A stretch of DNA of 64,000 nucleotides, from contig NW_027184085.1 in the NCBI RefSeq assembly GCF_041296385.1, forward strand, positions 13,015,301 to 13,079,300, given 5' to 3'. The notes under the pieces were generated by a model. It was not told where the DNA came from, ran no database searches, and worked only from the letters and a program-made list of their open reading frames with translations. The stretch comes from Aphelocoma coerulescens. Its lineage: Eukaryota > Chordata > Aves > Passeriformes > Corvidae. The position numbers were made by a program, and so were the translations under genes. Of the stretch, positions 1 to 11,422 are shown piece after piece (the stretch's first letter is position 1; each line of letters opens with the position of its first letter).

Positions 1-1240
1 ACCTTTCTCCTTGCCAGGCCCACACTCCTGTGATCACGAACTTCACCAGGGCACAGTAACCACAGCCCAGGCTGCCTCCAGACTTAACCCCTCTAATGGA
101 CCTCATCCACATCAGTGGGCACCAGGCCCAGTAATGCTTCTCCTCGGTTGGTCTGTCCAATACCTGGACCAGGAAGTTGTCCTCTGCACACTCCAGGAGT
201 GTCCTGGATTGCTTACAGCTGGCTGTATTGCTCTCCCAGCAGATGTCTGGGTGGTTAAACCCTCCCATCAGGATGAGAGCTGGTGACAGTGATGTGCCCT
301 GCAGCCAAAGCAGGAAGGCCTCATCAACAGGCTCCTCTTGATCAGCGGCCTGTGGTAACCTCCACCACCAGGTGTCATTTCTTGGTCCTATCCTTGATCT
401 TTAGCCACAGGCTCTCAACCTGTCCATGGCTGTTTCCCAGACACAGCTATTCACAGTCTCTCTCTATCCCTTCCTTGACACAGAGGTCAACACCCCTGCT
501 CCTCCTTCCGTATTTCTTCTGGAAAACTTGTACCCTTAACTGCAGTGCTCCAGTTATGTACCTTGTTTTACCATGATAGCAATTGTGTTACAGTTTGCTA
601 ATTGCATAATGGTTTTCATCTCCTCTTACTCATTATCTGTTCTGCATGTACTGGGGTAGAGGCACTTCATCCAGGCTGTTGACTACTTCAGCCTTGGGGA
701 GGGGCCCTCTACAACTCCTTCGGGAAGATTTACAGGTATTTCTCTGCTGTTCCCTAAAGTCCTTTTGTTTAATGTTTCCTCACTGACACCTGCTAGAGCT
801 TCTTTTTGCCCCACTAAATCCAGTTTAAAGCTTGGCCATAAGTCCTGCGCACTTGCTCCCCAGAACACTCTTACCCTGCTTGGTCAGGTGCACCCCACCT
901 GGTGCCAACATGGCCAGTCTCTCCAAGGCACAGAACCAAGGTCCTAAGCATGGCACCATCATGCAGCCAGTCGTTCACCCCATCCACTAATTTCACTCTG
1001 AGTCCCAGTCCCCTACCAGGAGGGTTGAAGAGAACACTGTCTGTGATCCAGATCCTTTAAACTTCCTTCTGAGGGACCTGAACTAATTTTTGATACTTTG
1101 GAATCTCTGTCCCAGCATCACTTGATCCCACATGAAAGAGCAGGAGGAGATGATAGTCCTCAGCTTTTACTAGTCTTGGCAGCCGCTTTGCAACATCCTG
1201 AATGTGGGCCCCCCATAGGCAATTCCATTGCATTTTCTCA
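1..1240 (-). mobile_element. CR1 LINE relic: ORF1 esterase plus ORF2 endonuclease pieces
   Basis: Decayed non-LTR retrotransposon read on the minus strand and cut by the window start. At about 1230-1060 the conceptual protein has the CR1 ORF1 esterase (SGNH hydrolase-like) pattern: DVAKRLPRLVKAEDY, then LLLLFHVGSSDAG where the family usually has FHVGTND. At about 680-1 it matches the CR1 ORF2 endonuclease: SRTLLECAEDNFLVQVLD at about 205-150, then a GGSLGCG-like motif near 80. Stops and frameshifts break every frame, so no protein is made. Most CR1 copies are 5'-truncated 3' ends, so keeping the ORF1/ORF2 junction is less common. Names rest on recognised motifs; edges are approximate. Confidence 0.7.
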
Positions 1241-4200
1241 GAAAGTGTCATTATTTAGGTCAGATTATTTTGAATTTTCTCTTGAACCTAAAGTTCTGCA
1301 ACTTTTTACAGCTTCCAGTTTCAATGGATTTAACAAATGTAGTCCTTCTTCATTCATCTAAGCCACTATTAAAGTTGGTGGTTAGTAGCAAATCCATAAG
1401 GTTTCCCGTATGTATGTTTCACGTATGTTACTTTTCTTAAGGGTTCATAAACTTATAGTTAATGTACTCAGAAATTTTTAAGAAAACATTGGTTTTCCTA
1501 GAAATTGCTGGATAATTCCCTTAATGTCATTTCATTTCAGGATTTTTTTCATGGGTCTGACCCTTTGTGTCCAGCAGGAATCGTGCTGACATTATCAGTG
1601 TTAGATGTGGATGACCTCAAGACCTGCTTGTGCTCAGCATTTCAATACTTAGCATTCTGAATGTATATCCAGCTTTTTTTCAGGTGTTCTGATCCTGAAG
1701 TTTAATTTCCCTAAAATAAAAAAATGCTATAATCTCATGTAACAGCCACATACCCACAGGTGTGCATGTGTTGTGGTCTGTGATAGGACTGAATTCCTGC
1801 ATCCATACCTGGAAAGAGCTGTGATACTGCAGTGAGACCTGCAGCTGCCTTTCTTGTGGTCATTGTGTTGCCTGCAGGTGGACTTTTCAAAACCTTTTAC
1901 TGAAAATCATCATCTTTAGGCTTTCTTTTAGCCCATTGCTAATGCTTGTCATGATCAACAGGACTGCAGTGCAGCTGATTTAAGAAGACAGGAGTGTACG
2001 TGGCAGCTAAGAGCTTCCCAGTGTCGGGTGACCCTTAGTGTGCAGGTGTCCATAGTGTTCAAATGCTGAGGATCATGGAGCATGTTGGAGATCTCTGGAA
2101 GTCTGCCTCCAGGCACTCTGTGCTGCTATTCCTTGCATGCTGCTGACCATCTAGTATCCCTGTTTTTCACATCCTCAGAGGCACCATTGTTCCTGGACTG
2201 GGCATTATCTTTTGCTGTCGCCCCTTGATTTCTGCAGTGGGCACCTGGCTCTGAAATCTGCATTTCTGGTCCATCCATGTCCTGAGTTACTTAGCTTTAC
2301 TCTCTGCAGCTTGGGATACCCTTTAATACAGAGTTGCCATTGCTGGTAACAGGTCAAGGTGTGTGTTAAGGTTAAAGGCCTCAGCACTCACCTGGATCCA
2401 GACCTGTCTTGACTTGCCAGCGCCTTTGCCTGAGCTGCTCTTGCTGCTGTATCTGTTTATTTGTAGCATTTATTTTTGTGACATTGTGTATAGGCACACT
2501 TCTCCATCCCGTGTACACTACACAAGTGGTAGTGCAGCCATTCTTAGCCAGCTGATGATTATCCTTTTTCTGTATTTTTCTCTTCCATTGTCACTTGGCT
2601 TCTCTCTAATACAGTCAACCCTAAGTTTGCAATGGTTATGCAAGCAAAAGACTTGGAGTCTGCTTGTAATTCTTATGAAGTATATGTCTTAGCTAATACA
2701 TTTCAAATTTTCTAACACTATGAATTTGAACATCAACAAGGGGTCCCCTCTGTGAGGAAGTTGGTGTATAGTTTGCAGCTGACTCTTCATTTAAAATTAC
2801 CTGACTAAGCAGAGGCAAATATCAGGAATATTCCAAACAAAAAGGTCAGCATCTTCAAACTAGCCTTTGCAGGAAAGGTTATCATCAACAGCTCTAAGGT
2901 TTTATGATATTTTCCAGTAAGATCTCCTTGACTATTCATAAACTAATTTCAGTGTGTGTGTGTGTGTATATATATGTATATATATGTATATATATGTATA
3001 TATATATAGTGGAAAAAATTTAACATTTTTGTGAGAATATTAATTATCCGCTTTGTTACAGTGATACCACTGTAATTTGTAACAAAGAAGAGTCTATAGG
3101 CATGTCCCCATATTTTACTAGCACATCACAGAACTGGTGCAAAACTGTTGCTATTGTAAAGGTTCAGAGCAACTTAATTCAATCTTTAAAGGCACAATGT
3201 AGCAGTCAAAGAAAACACAGAAGCGATTCCAGACTAAGAAACCAATGCCCAGTGGCTCAGGAGTTTTCTCCTGAAAATGGTGTATTATATGAACACAGTG
3301 TGAGCTCTTGCAGAAGGTGAGGAAACAGGTCATGATAAATAATATGGCACAGAGATGAGTGGGAGGAGAGTGGTGGGATGCTGCAGGAAAAGGGAGTTTA
3401 TGTCCGGTTTTATGTAACATAATTTTAGGTTACCCCCTTCAAGATCATCAAACAGTGTGTTAATGAAATTAACAGATGATACAGAAGAATACTGCAAACA
3501 CCACTGAAAAAAGAGAAGCAGGAAATAACAAGATGTCACCCTGACAAATGCTTTCCAAATCTGGAAAATGATTATTCAAAATGCAGATTATTTTTTCCTT
3601 GCTGGTTGGATGACTCTCAGCTACACCAGAGACAGTAGATGGCAGTTTGTGTTTCTGAGTTTCTTTTGACAAGGCAGAAAATAAAATGCACGTGGAGCTT
3701 TTGCCGAAAGGATTGCTCCTGACCGAGCAGCTTGAGTGACACCCAGGCTGAGAACATAGCACCTTCTGTCTCACAGCCACTGAGGAGTACAAAGGTGGTT
3801 GGGATGACCTTCCTCTGAAAATCAGCCTGGTAAATACAGTACAGAGGAATCTCTTTTTGTGAGCACCAGGTGCTGATGTCATATGTACTGCAAGTTAAAA
3901 GTGCTTCTTTGTGTTTCCAGCCTTGCAAATTCAGCTGTCTGAGAGGCAAACTCTTGTCTCCCATCAGCTTTAAAGAGCTACTTTCTTTCTCCCGCCTGTA
4001 ATTGCAGTTATTTGCATCTTTAAAATCCTAGAGTTTCAAGAGAAGTTGCAGGAAGAGACTCTCTCTAGTTTGGAAATTTTCACATTTCAGAAAGCAATTC
4101 TGCTGATCTCTTCCCAGTCAGGCTGTTAGCCAAACGCATGTGCTTCAGGTTTTCTGTTTTAGAGTTACTTGTGATTATTCAATTCATAACATTTTTCCGT

Positions 4201-4268
4201 TTCCGGGGAAACATTTTTCCGTTTTTCCCTTAAAGAGCAATCTTAAAACATTTGGGAGTTTGATCTCT
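1241..4268. other. Intergenic DNA, 3' flank of GDNF
   Basis: No supported gene. The reading frames are short and show no domain or splice context; two overlapping minus-strand frames at 3469-3964 look like chance. The stretch is AT-leaning single-copy-like DNA with a TG/TA microsatellite at 2952-3009 (listed separately). Confidence 0.6.
2952..3009. repeat. (TG)n/(TA)n compound microsatellite
   Basis: A short TG run passes into several copies of a TATATATG-like unit and ends in pure TA. It is a probable length-variable locus. Confidence 0.9.
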
Positions 4269-4312
4269 TCCCCCCCCCTCTCTCTCTCATCCTCCCCCTC
4301 CCTCCCCACCCC
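4269..4312 (+). repeat. C/CT-rich low-complexity tract
   Basis: A run of about nine C is followed by (TC)n and CCCTCC-type units. It is pure pyrimidine apart from a few bases and lies about 75 bases before the solo LTR. Confidence 0.75.
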
Positions 4313-4380
4313 ATTTAAAATATGTGTAGAGATTTGAAGGAAATATGATAATGAAAAAAAAAAGCCTAATATTGGATTTG

Positions 4381-4965
4381 CCAGCTGTTGTGGTTTAACC
4401 TCAGCCAGCAGCCAAGCCCCAGGCAGCCACTCACTCACACCCCCATCAGTGGGATGGGGGAGAGAATAGGAGAGGTAAAAGCAAGAGAACTTGTGGGTTG
4501 GGATAAAGAGACTTTAATAGGGAAAGCAAAAGCTGTGCACAACGACGAAGCAAAACAAGGAGTTAATTCACCACTTCCCATGGGTTGGCAGGTGTTCAGC
4601 CATCTCCAGGAGACCAGGGCCCCATCACATGTAATAGCTCGTTGGGAAGACAAATGTCATCATGACAAACATGCCCCCCTTATCCTTTCCGCCCAATTTA
4701 CATACTGAGCATGATGTCATATGGTCTGGAATACCCCTTTTGTCAGTTTGGGTCACCTGTCCTGGCTGTACCTCCTCCCAATCTCCCAAGCACCCCCAAC
4801 TTCTCTGCCAGTGTGGCAGTCTGAGAAGCAGAAAAGACTCTGAGCAAGTTCTGCTCAACAATAACAAACACTATTATCAATGCTGTGTTCAGCACAAATC
4901 CAAAACACAGCCTCATACTAGTCACTGTCAAGAAAATTGACTCCAGCCAAAACCAGCACACCAGC
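4381..4965 (-). mobile_element. Solo LTR of an avian endogenous retrovirus (ERVL-like)
   Basis: LTR body at 4386-4960 (575 bp). In its own direction (minus strand) it begins TGTGCTGGTTTTGGCTGG and ends with a GGTTAAACCACAACA-type terminus, giving TG...CA ends. It is flanked by a perfect 5-bp target duplication, CCAGC at 4381-4385 and 4961-4965. Inside, in sense order, are a degraded TATA region (about 4695-4710), a segment resembling GGAGATGGCTGAACACCTG, and ATTAAAG near 4513. I recognise this as a very common LTR type in neoavian birds; a 5-bp duplication fits ERVL-type integration. With no internal sequence, it is a solo LTR left by recombination. Confidence 0.85.
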
Positions 4966-7900
4966 CCATTATAAATTGTCCATATGTCATAAGGTGGAAA
5001 ATAGTTCCTGCATTTTTAATTTACTAAACAGTCCATGCTTGATTTCCAGATCCATGATCCTTGTAAAATTTGATGTTTGCACAATATCAGTGCAGCCGGC
5101 TCCTGATTCACAGGAGGCTCTTCCTCATCCTGCAGAGACTGCCATGAGACAGATAATCCTTGAATGCTAAGCATTGCCTAGAAAATTACTCTGAAAGGAA
5201 TGTTCTGTGTTACACTGACAAAAAAATATGTGACTAAACCAACTGGTTCAAACTCTAATCCTCTTGCATGTCACCTGCTAAAGTAACTGAGATCAAGTTG
5301 TCTTTAATGTGACAAACGTGTGTGTACATATATTGTTTCCTTTATTTATGGGGACAAGCAGTTGTCTAGGGGGGTATTCACCTTAATTAAGGCAGAGTCT
5401 TGTATGAAATGTAGAAGGCCAGAGAAACTGAACCTGGGCATGCAATCAATGAGAGGCACAGCCCATGAAGGAACAAGTGGAAGAGTCTGCACTAAGTCTT
5501 TCAGTCTGAGGGACATGAGCCTTCCTCAGGCCAACTGGAATATGCTTAGGCAAAATTCTGATATTAACCCTTCACAGAATGGAACAATGCAATGGAATAG
5601 CTCTTAAAAAAAACCCCAAAACAACAAAACAAAATGAAACAACAAAAAAAAACCCAGAAGAGGAATTAGACTTATATGGTGCTGAAAATTTTCTTCTTGA
5701 TGAGATTTTCCCCAGTGCTGAGGTGTCCAGTTTTAGTTATCCTCTGCTGTGCAGTCCAGGTTTGTGGGATACTATTGCACTGACACTTTTTTAAGAAACC
5801 TTTCCAGGAGTGGTGGGACGGACAGATGGGCACTCCAGGTGAGTTGTAGGATGAAGATGGGGGATGAAGATGATGCACACCCATGCATCAAAGCCCATGA
5901 TCATTAAAAAGCTGATGAGTCAAGTTTCAAAGGCTCCAACAATGTTTTTGCAAAAAACATTGCAAAATCATGCTGTAATAAGAAAGATGACAGAAGAAGA
6001 AGCTTTCAATAAAGATAACTATCACATTTCCAAATGCGATGGTAGATTTTGCAGCTCACAAGGTGATAAATTTTTTTTGTCCAGGCTCTATAAAATGCCA
6101 ATTTGTTGGATTCCTTTGTTAATTTCTCCTAGCTCATGTTTACGAAAAAAAATAGTTCTGGAAATTATATAGGTACCACAGTGGTATATATTCTTTCTGT
6201 GTCTTTTAACCACTTGTTTTACTGTCAGCATACTGTTCTACTCTGGCATACAACAGACTTCAAACGGTTCTGTAAGAGAAGTTGTTTAAATTCTTTTCTT
6301 TGAGGGGGGAGGGAAGTAACTTAGTTGAATTCTCGAGAGTATCCCCACTTCCACCTTTCCTCCTTGCTTTCCTACAAGAACTCTTTCAAGTTCAGACTTT
6401 TATTCCGTTAGGTTCTTCTCAAACTTGTGATCAGAGATGGTATCATCTGCTTTAAGAATCTAAGTGGGAAAAATAACTATTGCAGCAGGATTGAAGAAAC
6501 AGAAATACAAGATGAGGAGAGCTAATTGAAGTCAGATTAGTGGCAGATCTAGGAATATAGTTCAGCTACTTCAGTGTCCCTCTGGTGCTCTTTAGTAGCA
6601 TATCTCTGCTGCAGGAAAGTCTGTAAGCCACCTTTCTGAACCAGGGAATTCTTCATACCTCGTGTTTTGTGCTTGTCTGCCTCCACTCTGCTCCTTGACT
6701 CACTCCTGGTCTGCTGTTCCATGTGCTCAGCTGAGGAACGTTGCACTTCCTTTGGGAAGCAAGGGTGATGCACCGGCTGTCTACAGCCCAAATTCAGCAT
6801 GATGATGTTTATTAATGAATCTCACTGCACTGCTTGGGAGCCAGGTTTTTTTTAATCAAAAATGTTTGGAATCTCAAGCATAGGGCCCTCTGCCTGCCAG
6901 AATGAATGCAGGGGCTGCACTCCAACAGTCCTGGGCAGAATCAAACCTTGCTATTTCACTTATGCTGTTTATAAATGCCTAGACAAACAAACAGTACCCC
7001 AGAGGGACAGCGGACAGCTAGGCTCTTCCTTGTCCCAAGGCACGATCAGCATTCCCATTTGCTTCACTCAGCACTTTTGCACAGTAGGGCTTTGGTTTAA
7101 TCTAATGATTAAATGCATTCTTTTTTTTTTTACCAGGGATTTTTGCAGTCAATATTTACCACATGGATAATTTTTATTCTTCATGACCCTGGTATCTTTA
7201 GACAGAGTCAGTGTTGAGGTTGGTGGAGAGGGGAGAGGAGCTGTGCTCAGCTAGTTGCCCTCTATAGCTTAACATTCAGCTTCCAACATTAACATGATTT
7301 GTTTGACTCCACAATCAAAAATATTGTGCCAGTAGCACAGAGTGAACTGGAATTCAGGAGCCAGCACCTCTGCTAATGGAAATGAGCACTAAGGAGCTGC
7401 TGTGACTTGAGCCAGCAGAGGATGATTGCCAGCAGGTTTTTGCCTGCCTGTTTTTCCAGAAATTGCCACAAAGACACTAGTTTTAAATGGACAGAAAGCC
7501 AGGCCAGAGTTCTGTCTGCAGATCATAGTGCTGCAAAGTGGAAGAAGTGAGTCTGCACCGACACAATGCAAGCATATCTCTGAGGTGAGCTAGTTGATTA
7601 CACAAGGGACAGGGACCAGCTGCCAGCAATCCTGGCTGGAGAACAGCTCCAGGCAGCAGTGATGGAGAGTGTGCTGAGAGGGGAAGTCAAATGTCTGGTA
7701 CCAGGGTGGTGGGGATTAGCAGAACTCTGGTCTAGGGATTGTAACCTGCGAGTCAGCATCTCCTCCTGCATGCTCCATAACAGAGTGCCTTGGTTATAAG
7801 CACTGTTGAGAGTCTTCTGTCTTTTCTTTTATGTAAGTGCAAAGAAATCTGTCCACTCTTTTCAATAAGGCAGAGGAACTTCTCAGCAATTAGGAATTAC

Positions 7901-10900
7901 AAGTTCTGAGATTTAGTGTTTTAAGTCTTTTAGATGACAAACACTGTAGAAATGGGGAGGATTTTGAAGCTACAATTCTCATTCCTTGAGCATAGTTGTG
8001 TAAAAATATCAGACAAAAGGCTGAAGAAAGGTAAATTGGATGAAATAGAACCACTGGGTTTGTACGTGGTGAGTTCTGTGCAGCCTGCACCTACAGCACA
8101 CATGATACACAACTCAACTGGAAGGCACACACAGCACCTGGGTGCACATTGTGCCTGGGAGTCCTGCAGTGAGAGTTCTGTTTTCTTATTCTTCTGAAGT
8201 GAAGCATCTGTCCTTGGGATTTCCAACACTACTACTACCATGTCTAAGCTACCACATTTAGCTTGTATCTGGAATTTGTACCAATAAATGGCATCAAATA
8301 TGTACCTTTTTATTATGAAATGATTGCAGGAATAGGACTTGAATAGCCTCATATTGTAGCACGTAGCACAAGGAAGTCTTTGGCCTGAAATACTTCTGGT
8401 TTAAGAAGTATTTTCATATATGTTATGTAAAACTACAAGAAACAGCTACTTTTAGCAAACCAAGTGCTTTTAGTTGAGTATGTGTGTGTTGTGTCTGGTG
8501 CTTGAATTAAGGCTTGTATCAACTTACTGTTTTCTAGTGCTGTTCTTGTTGACAATCATGAAGTCCCAAGGTCCTGGCCATACAGCAGTGCCCATGAGCA
8601 CTGTTACAACCACAATGACCATCTAACGAAGTGTCAAGGTAATCAGGAGCAGCAGAAACCTTGAACCTGTTTTGAAGAGAGGGTTTGCTTAAGGGAAAAT
8701 AGCACCTAGAGATCTGTGCAAGGAAATAATTTTAAACCAGGAAAATAAAATAACTGGAAAAAGCATCTGGATATTAGGCCGTTATTCAGAGTTCATAATA
8801 CACTGTGGTACTGTATGCAGCTCTCTCAGTAGCTAAAATTAGGTGATTATGTAAGGAGACCACAGCGTACATCTGAATAGCTACTGTATTGGGTTAATGA
8901 TGTCACTCATCTTTATTGAGTCGCTATGCTATGGCTTGGCCGAGGGGCACCATGGATTCAGCAGTCATGAAATCATAGCCAGGTTAAACTTCAGTGAAGT
9001 AAACACAACAGAGCTTTTACAAGGGAAAGCAAAACAATTCTCAAACAGAGCTCTCCCATCCAGAGTTCCAGGTGACATTACTGCCAGCTGTTATTCCCTG
9101 TAAATCTTCAGGAAAGCCCAGTTGTAGCTTTTAAACCGATGATAATAGAAATGCTACAATGAATCTATCAGTTTATGATTGATTTGGAGAGATCAAATGA
9201 TCTATTTGTTTTAGCATTTTAATTGTTAGCTATGAAATTGGTTATTTTTGCATTGAGGTCCCATTGCTGAAACAGTTGATGAATGCTTTACTGTATACAT
9301 TGTTGATGTGAAAATAAATACAAGTATGCCGTAGGTAAAGTGAGAATTAAATTTTATCTACGCATAGTAATGTACCTTAGCTTTCTCACCAGATACAATC
9401 CAAATTTATTTTCCTGTCATATTTTTCTTACAAGTGATTTATTTGCACACCTATGTTAGGTACTGTAGCTTTTTCATGCTTAGTAGTGGTATATGTAGCA
9501 CACATTTCTGCACATAGTTGCTGAGCATTTTCTGAATAATTGCCAATTTTATATCAGCAAAGATTGAGGAGGATGTAAAGGTGTAGATGCAGAAACAGGC
9601 TGATTGGTTTCCTCAAATTTTGTGTGACCATATGGCCCTGAGCTGTGTTGTTTCTCACTGTGATGGCTCTGATGCCTTCATCTGGAACATCCCTGTTAAG
9701 ATGAGCTTTGGGACTGTCCTCTAGAGTTTCTCCATGGGTGTTTTGCCTCCAGTGGCCTTGAGTACTATTATCACAAGCTCTGGCATGCAAAGCCTCTGCA
9801 AGGAAGAAACCTGGAAACAAATGAAGGCCTGTTAATTTCTCAGAAGGTGCCCAGGCCTACAGAGTTACAGGGCTTTAGAGTGCCAGAAGCAGTTGTTTGG
9901 GGGATAGCTTGGGGATGAGCAGTGGTCAGGGCACTGATGGTGGCCATGGTTTGTAGCTCTGGCAGTACAACTGAAGAGCTCTGCTTTCCCAGACCAGACA
10001 GCAAAGGCTGCATTTGGAAACTTGTTCTTTTCCTAGATATCTACTCCACTCTTTGAACTAACCGTTCCCACGCGTTTCCTGTCAGGGGTCTTCCAGGCCC
10101 CCAAACTCTTTTTCTACTCTGTTCTTTTTTAATCCAGAAAGCTGCCTGCTTTGAGAAAGTTTGCCTGGGATTGCACTGTACCCATTTGTTTGCAATGAAT
10201 GAGAAGCATTTTTCATTTTTTCTGAATTGTTGTTGCCAGATACCATGTGTACACATGTTCCTGGCCATCTTGCAGGGGAGCTGGCAAATCTGCAAAGCTG
10301 ATGTGAACTGCTCCAGCAACTGAAATGGCTCCTCTCAGCCAGACCCCTGCCGAGGTTGGGAAACACACATACTTTGCTCTCTGTGAGATCTCAAAAAGAA
10401 GGTTTTCTTCAGCTGGATGGAAATAGTCGTACTGCTGCCCAGCCTCCTAACTCCAAGCACCTTTGTGCTTTCTCTCTGCATTCTCATCCGTCCTGTTTGC
10501 CGAGCACTTTTGGCAACACAGGCAGCCTAGAGCAAGAGCCTTTGGGGAAACTTAGAAAACACAAGGGTCATGAGATTAGAATTGTGTGACAATACAGTCT
10601 AAGGACTACCTTTTCCAATGATTTTGTTCCTCTAAAACTGATTATGTGAGAGTTGTTGCTATCTTCCATTGCCTTCATTGGGAGGGTTCTGTAGTTCAGT
10701 TATCAGAAAGGAGCGGGGTTTTCTGGCTTTGTTTTTAGTTTCACCAAGTCCAAGAAAGTGTGTGTGTTTGCCCTGATTAGCATCCCATCAGCTGGCTGAT
10801 CACAGGACTTGTCAGGATGGACACAACATTCTTGCAGACCAATATTGGAAACAAAGTGCCAGGAATGGGTAGTTAAGGATTTCTTTCAAAAGCTGGTGGG

Positions 10901-11340
10901 ATATTTTGCCCCTGCAATGCCAGAGCATGCATGCAGAGCATTTGTTGTACAGCCTGGCGTGCTGTGTAGGATCCATGGGAGAGGTGAGCTGAGCTCCCTT
11001 TGTTGATTGCATAGGAAGCGTTAGCTGAACGGATGAGTTACCACAAAAGGTTTCCGTTTTGCTGAGCTGACTTCTTCTGATGGAGAAACAAACTGCTGGG
11101 TTTGAAAAAGCATAGGAAAAACAGTAAATCTTTACTGTTCTTCTTAAAATATTTTTATGTGGAAATGAATCAAAGCCCAAGAAGCAGAGTATTTTCTTGT
11201 TTCCCCTTGCTAAACAGTTATCCATGTGAAACCCTGTGGGTCTAAATGAGGCTGGTAACCACTGAAGCGGCGTCACTCCCCTTGATCCTTGTGTGCTATT
11301 CCTTGGATGTGACTCAGAGGACTCGCTTTAACTTTGTCTG
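4966..11340. other. Intergenic DNA, no gene recognised
   Basis: No supported coding exon, RNA gene or clear transposon. It holds an A-rich low-complexity patch at about 5607-5660 (AAAC/AAAAC units). Reading frames are 60-140 codons, overlap on both strands and show no recognisable domain. Confidence 0.6.
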
Positions 11341-11344
11341 CCCT

Positions 11345-11422
11345 GAGGTGGTCAGTCAGTTGGACTACATGATCATTTTATGTCCCTTCCAACAGAAAAT
11401 ACTCTTTTATTCTGTTTTAGAC
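11345..11422 (+). mobile_element. CR1 3'-end tail fragment
   Basis: The stretch reads GTTGGACTACATGATCATTT, then TCCCTTCCAACAG, and ends near ATTCTGTTTT. This is a worn copy of the standard avian CR1 3' end (family pattern: GTTGGACTAGATGATC, CCCTTCCAACCC, ATTCTATG). Only the last 75-80 bases are identifiable. Confidence 0.55.

Noticed and set aside
3469..3964. Two overlapping minus-strand frames (137 and 115 codons)
   Set aside because: Overlap in different frames with no domain; considered and rejected as a terminal exon of a neighbouring gene such as WDR70, since no recognisable WD-repeat sequence is present.
5607..5660. A-rich stretch considered as a SINE or retrocopy tail
   Set aside because: No element body or target duplication was found beside it; treated as simple A/C-rich sequence.
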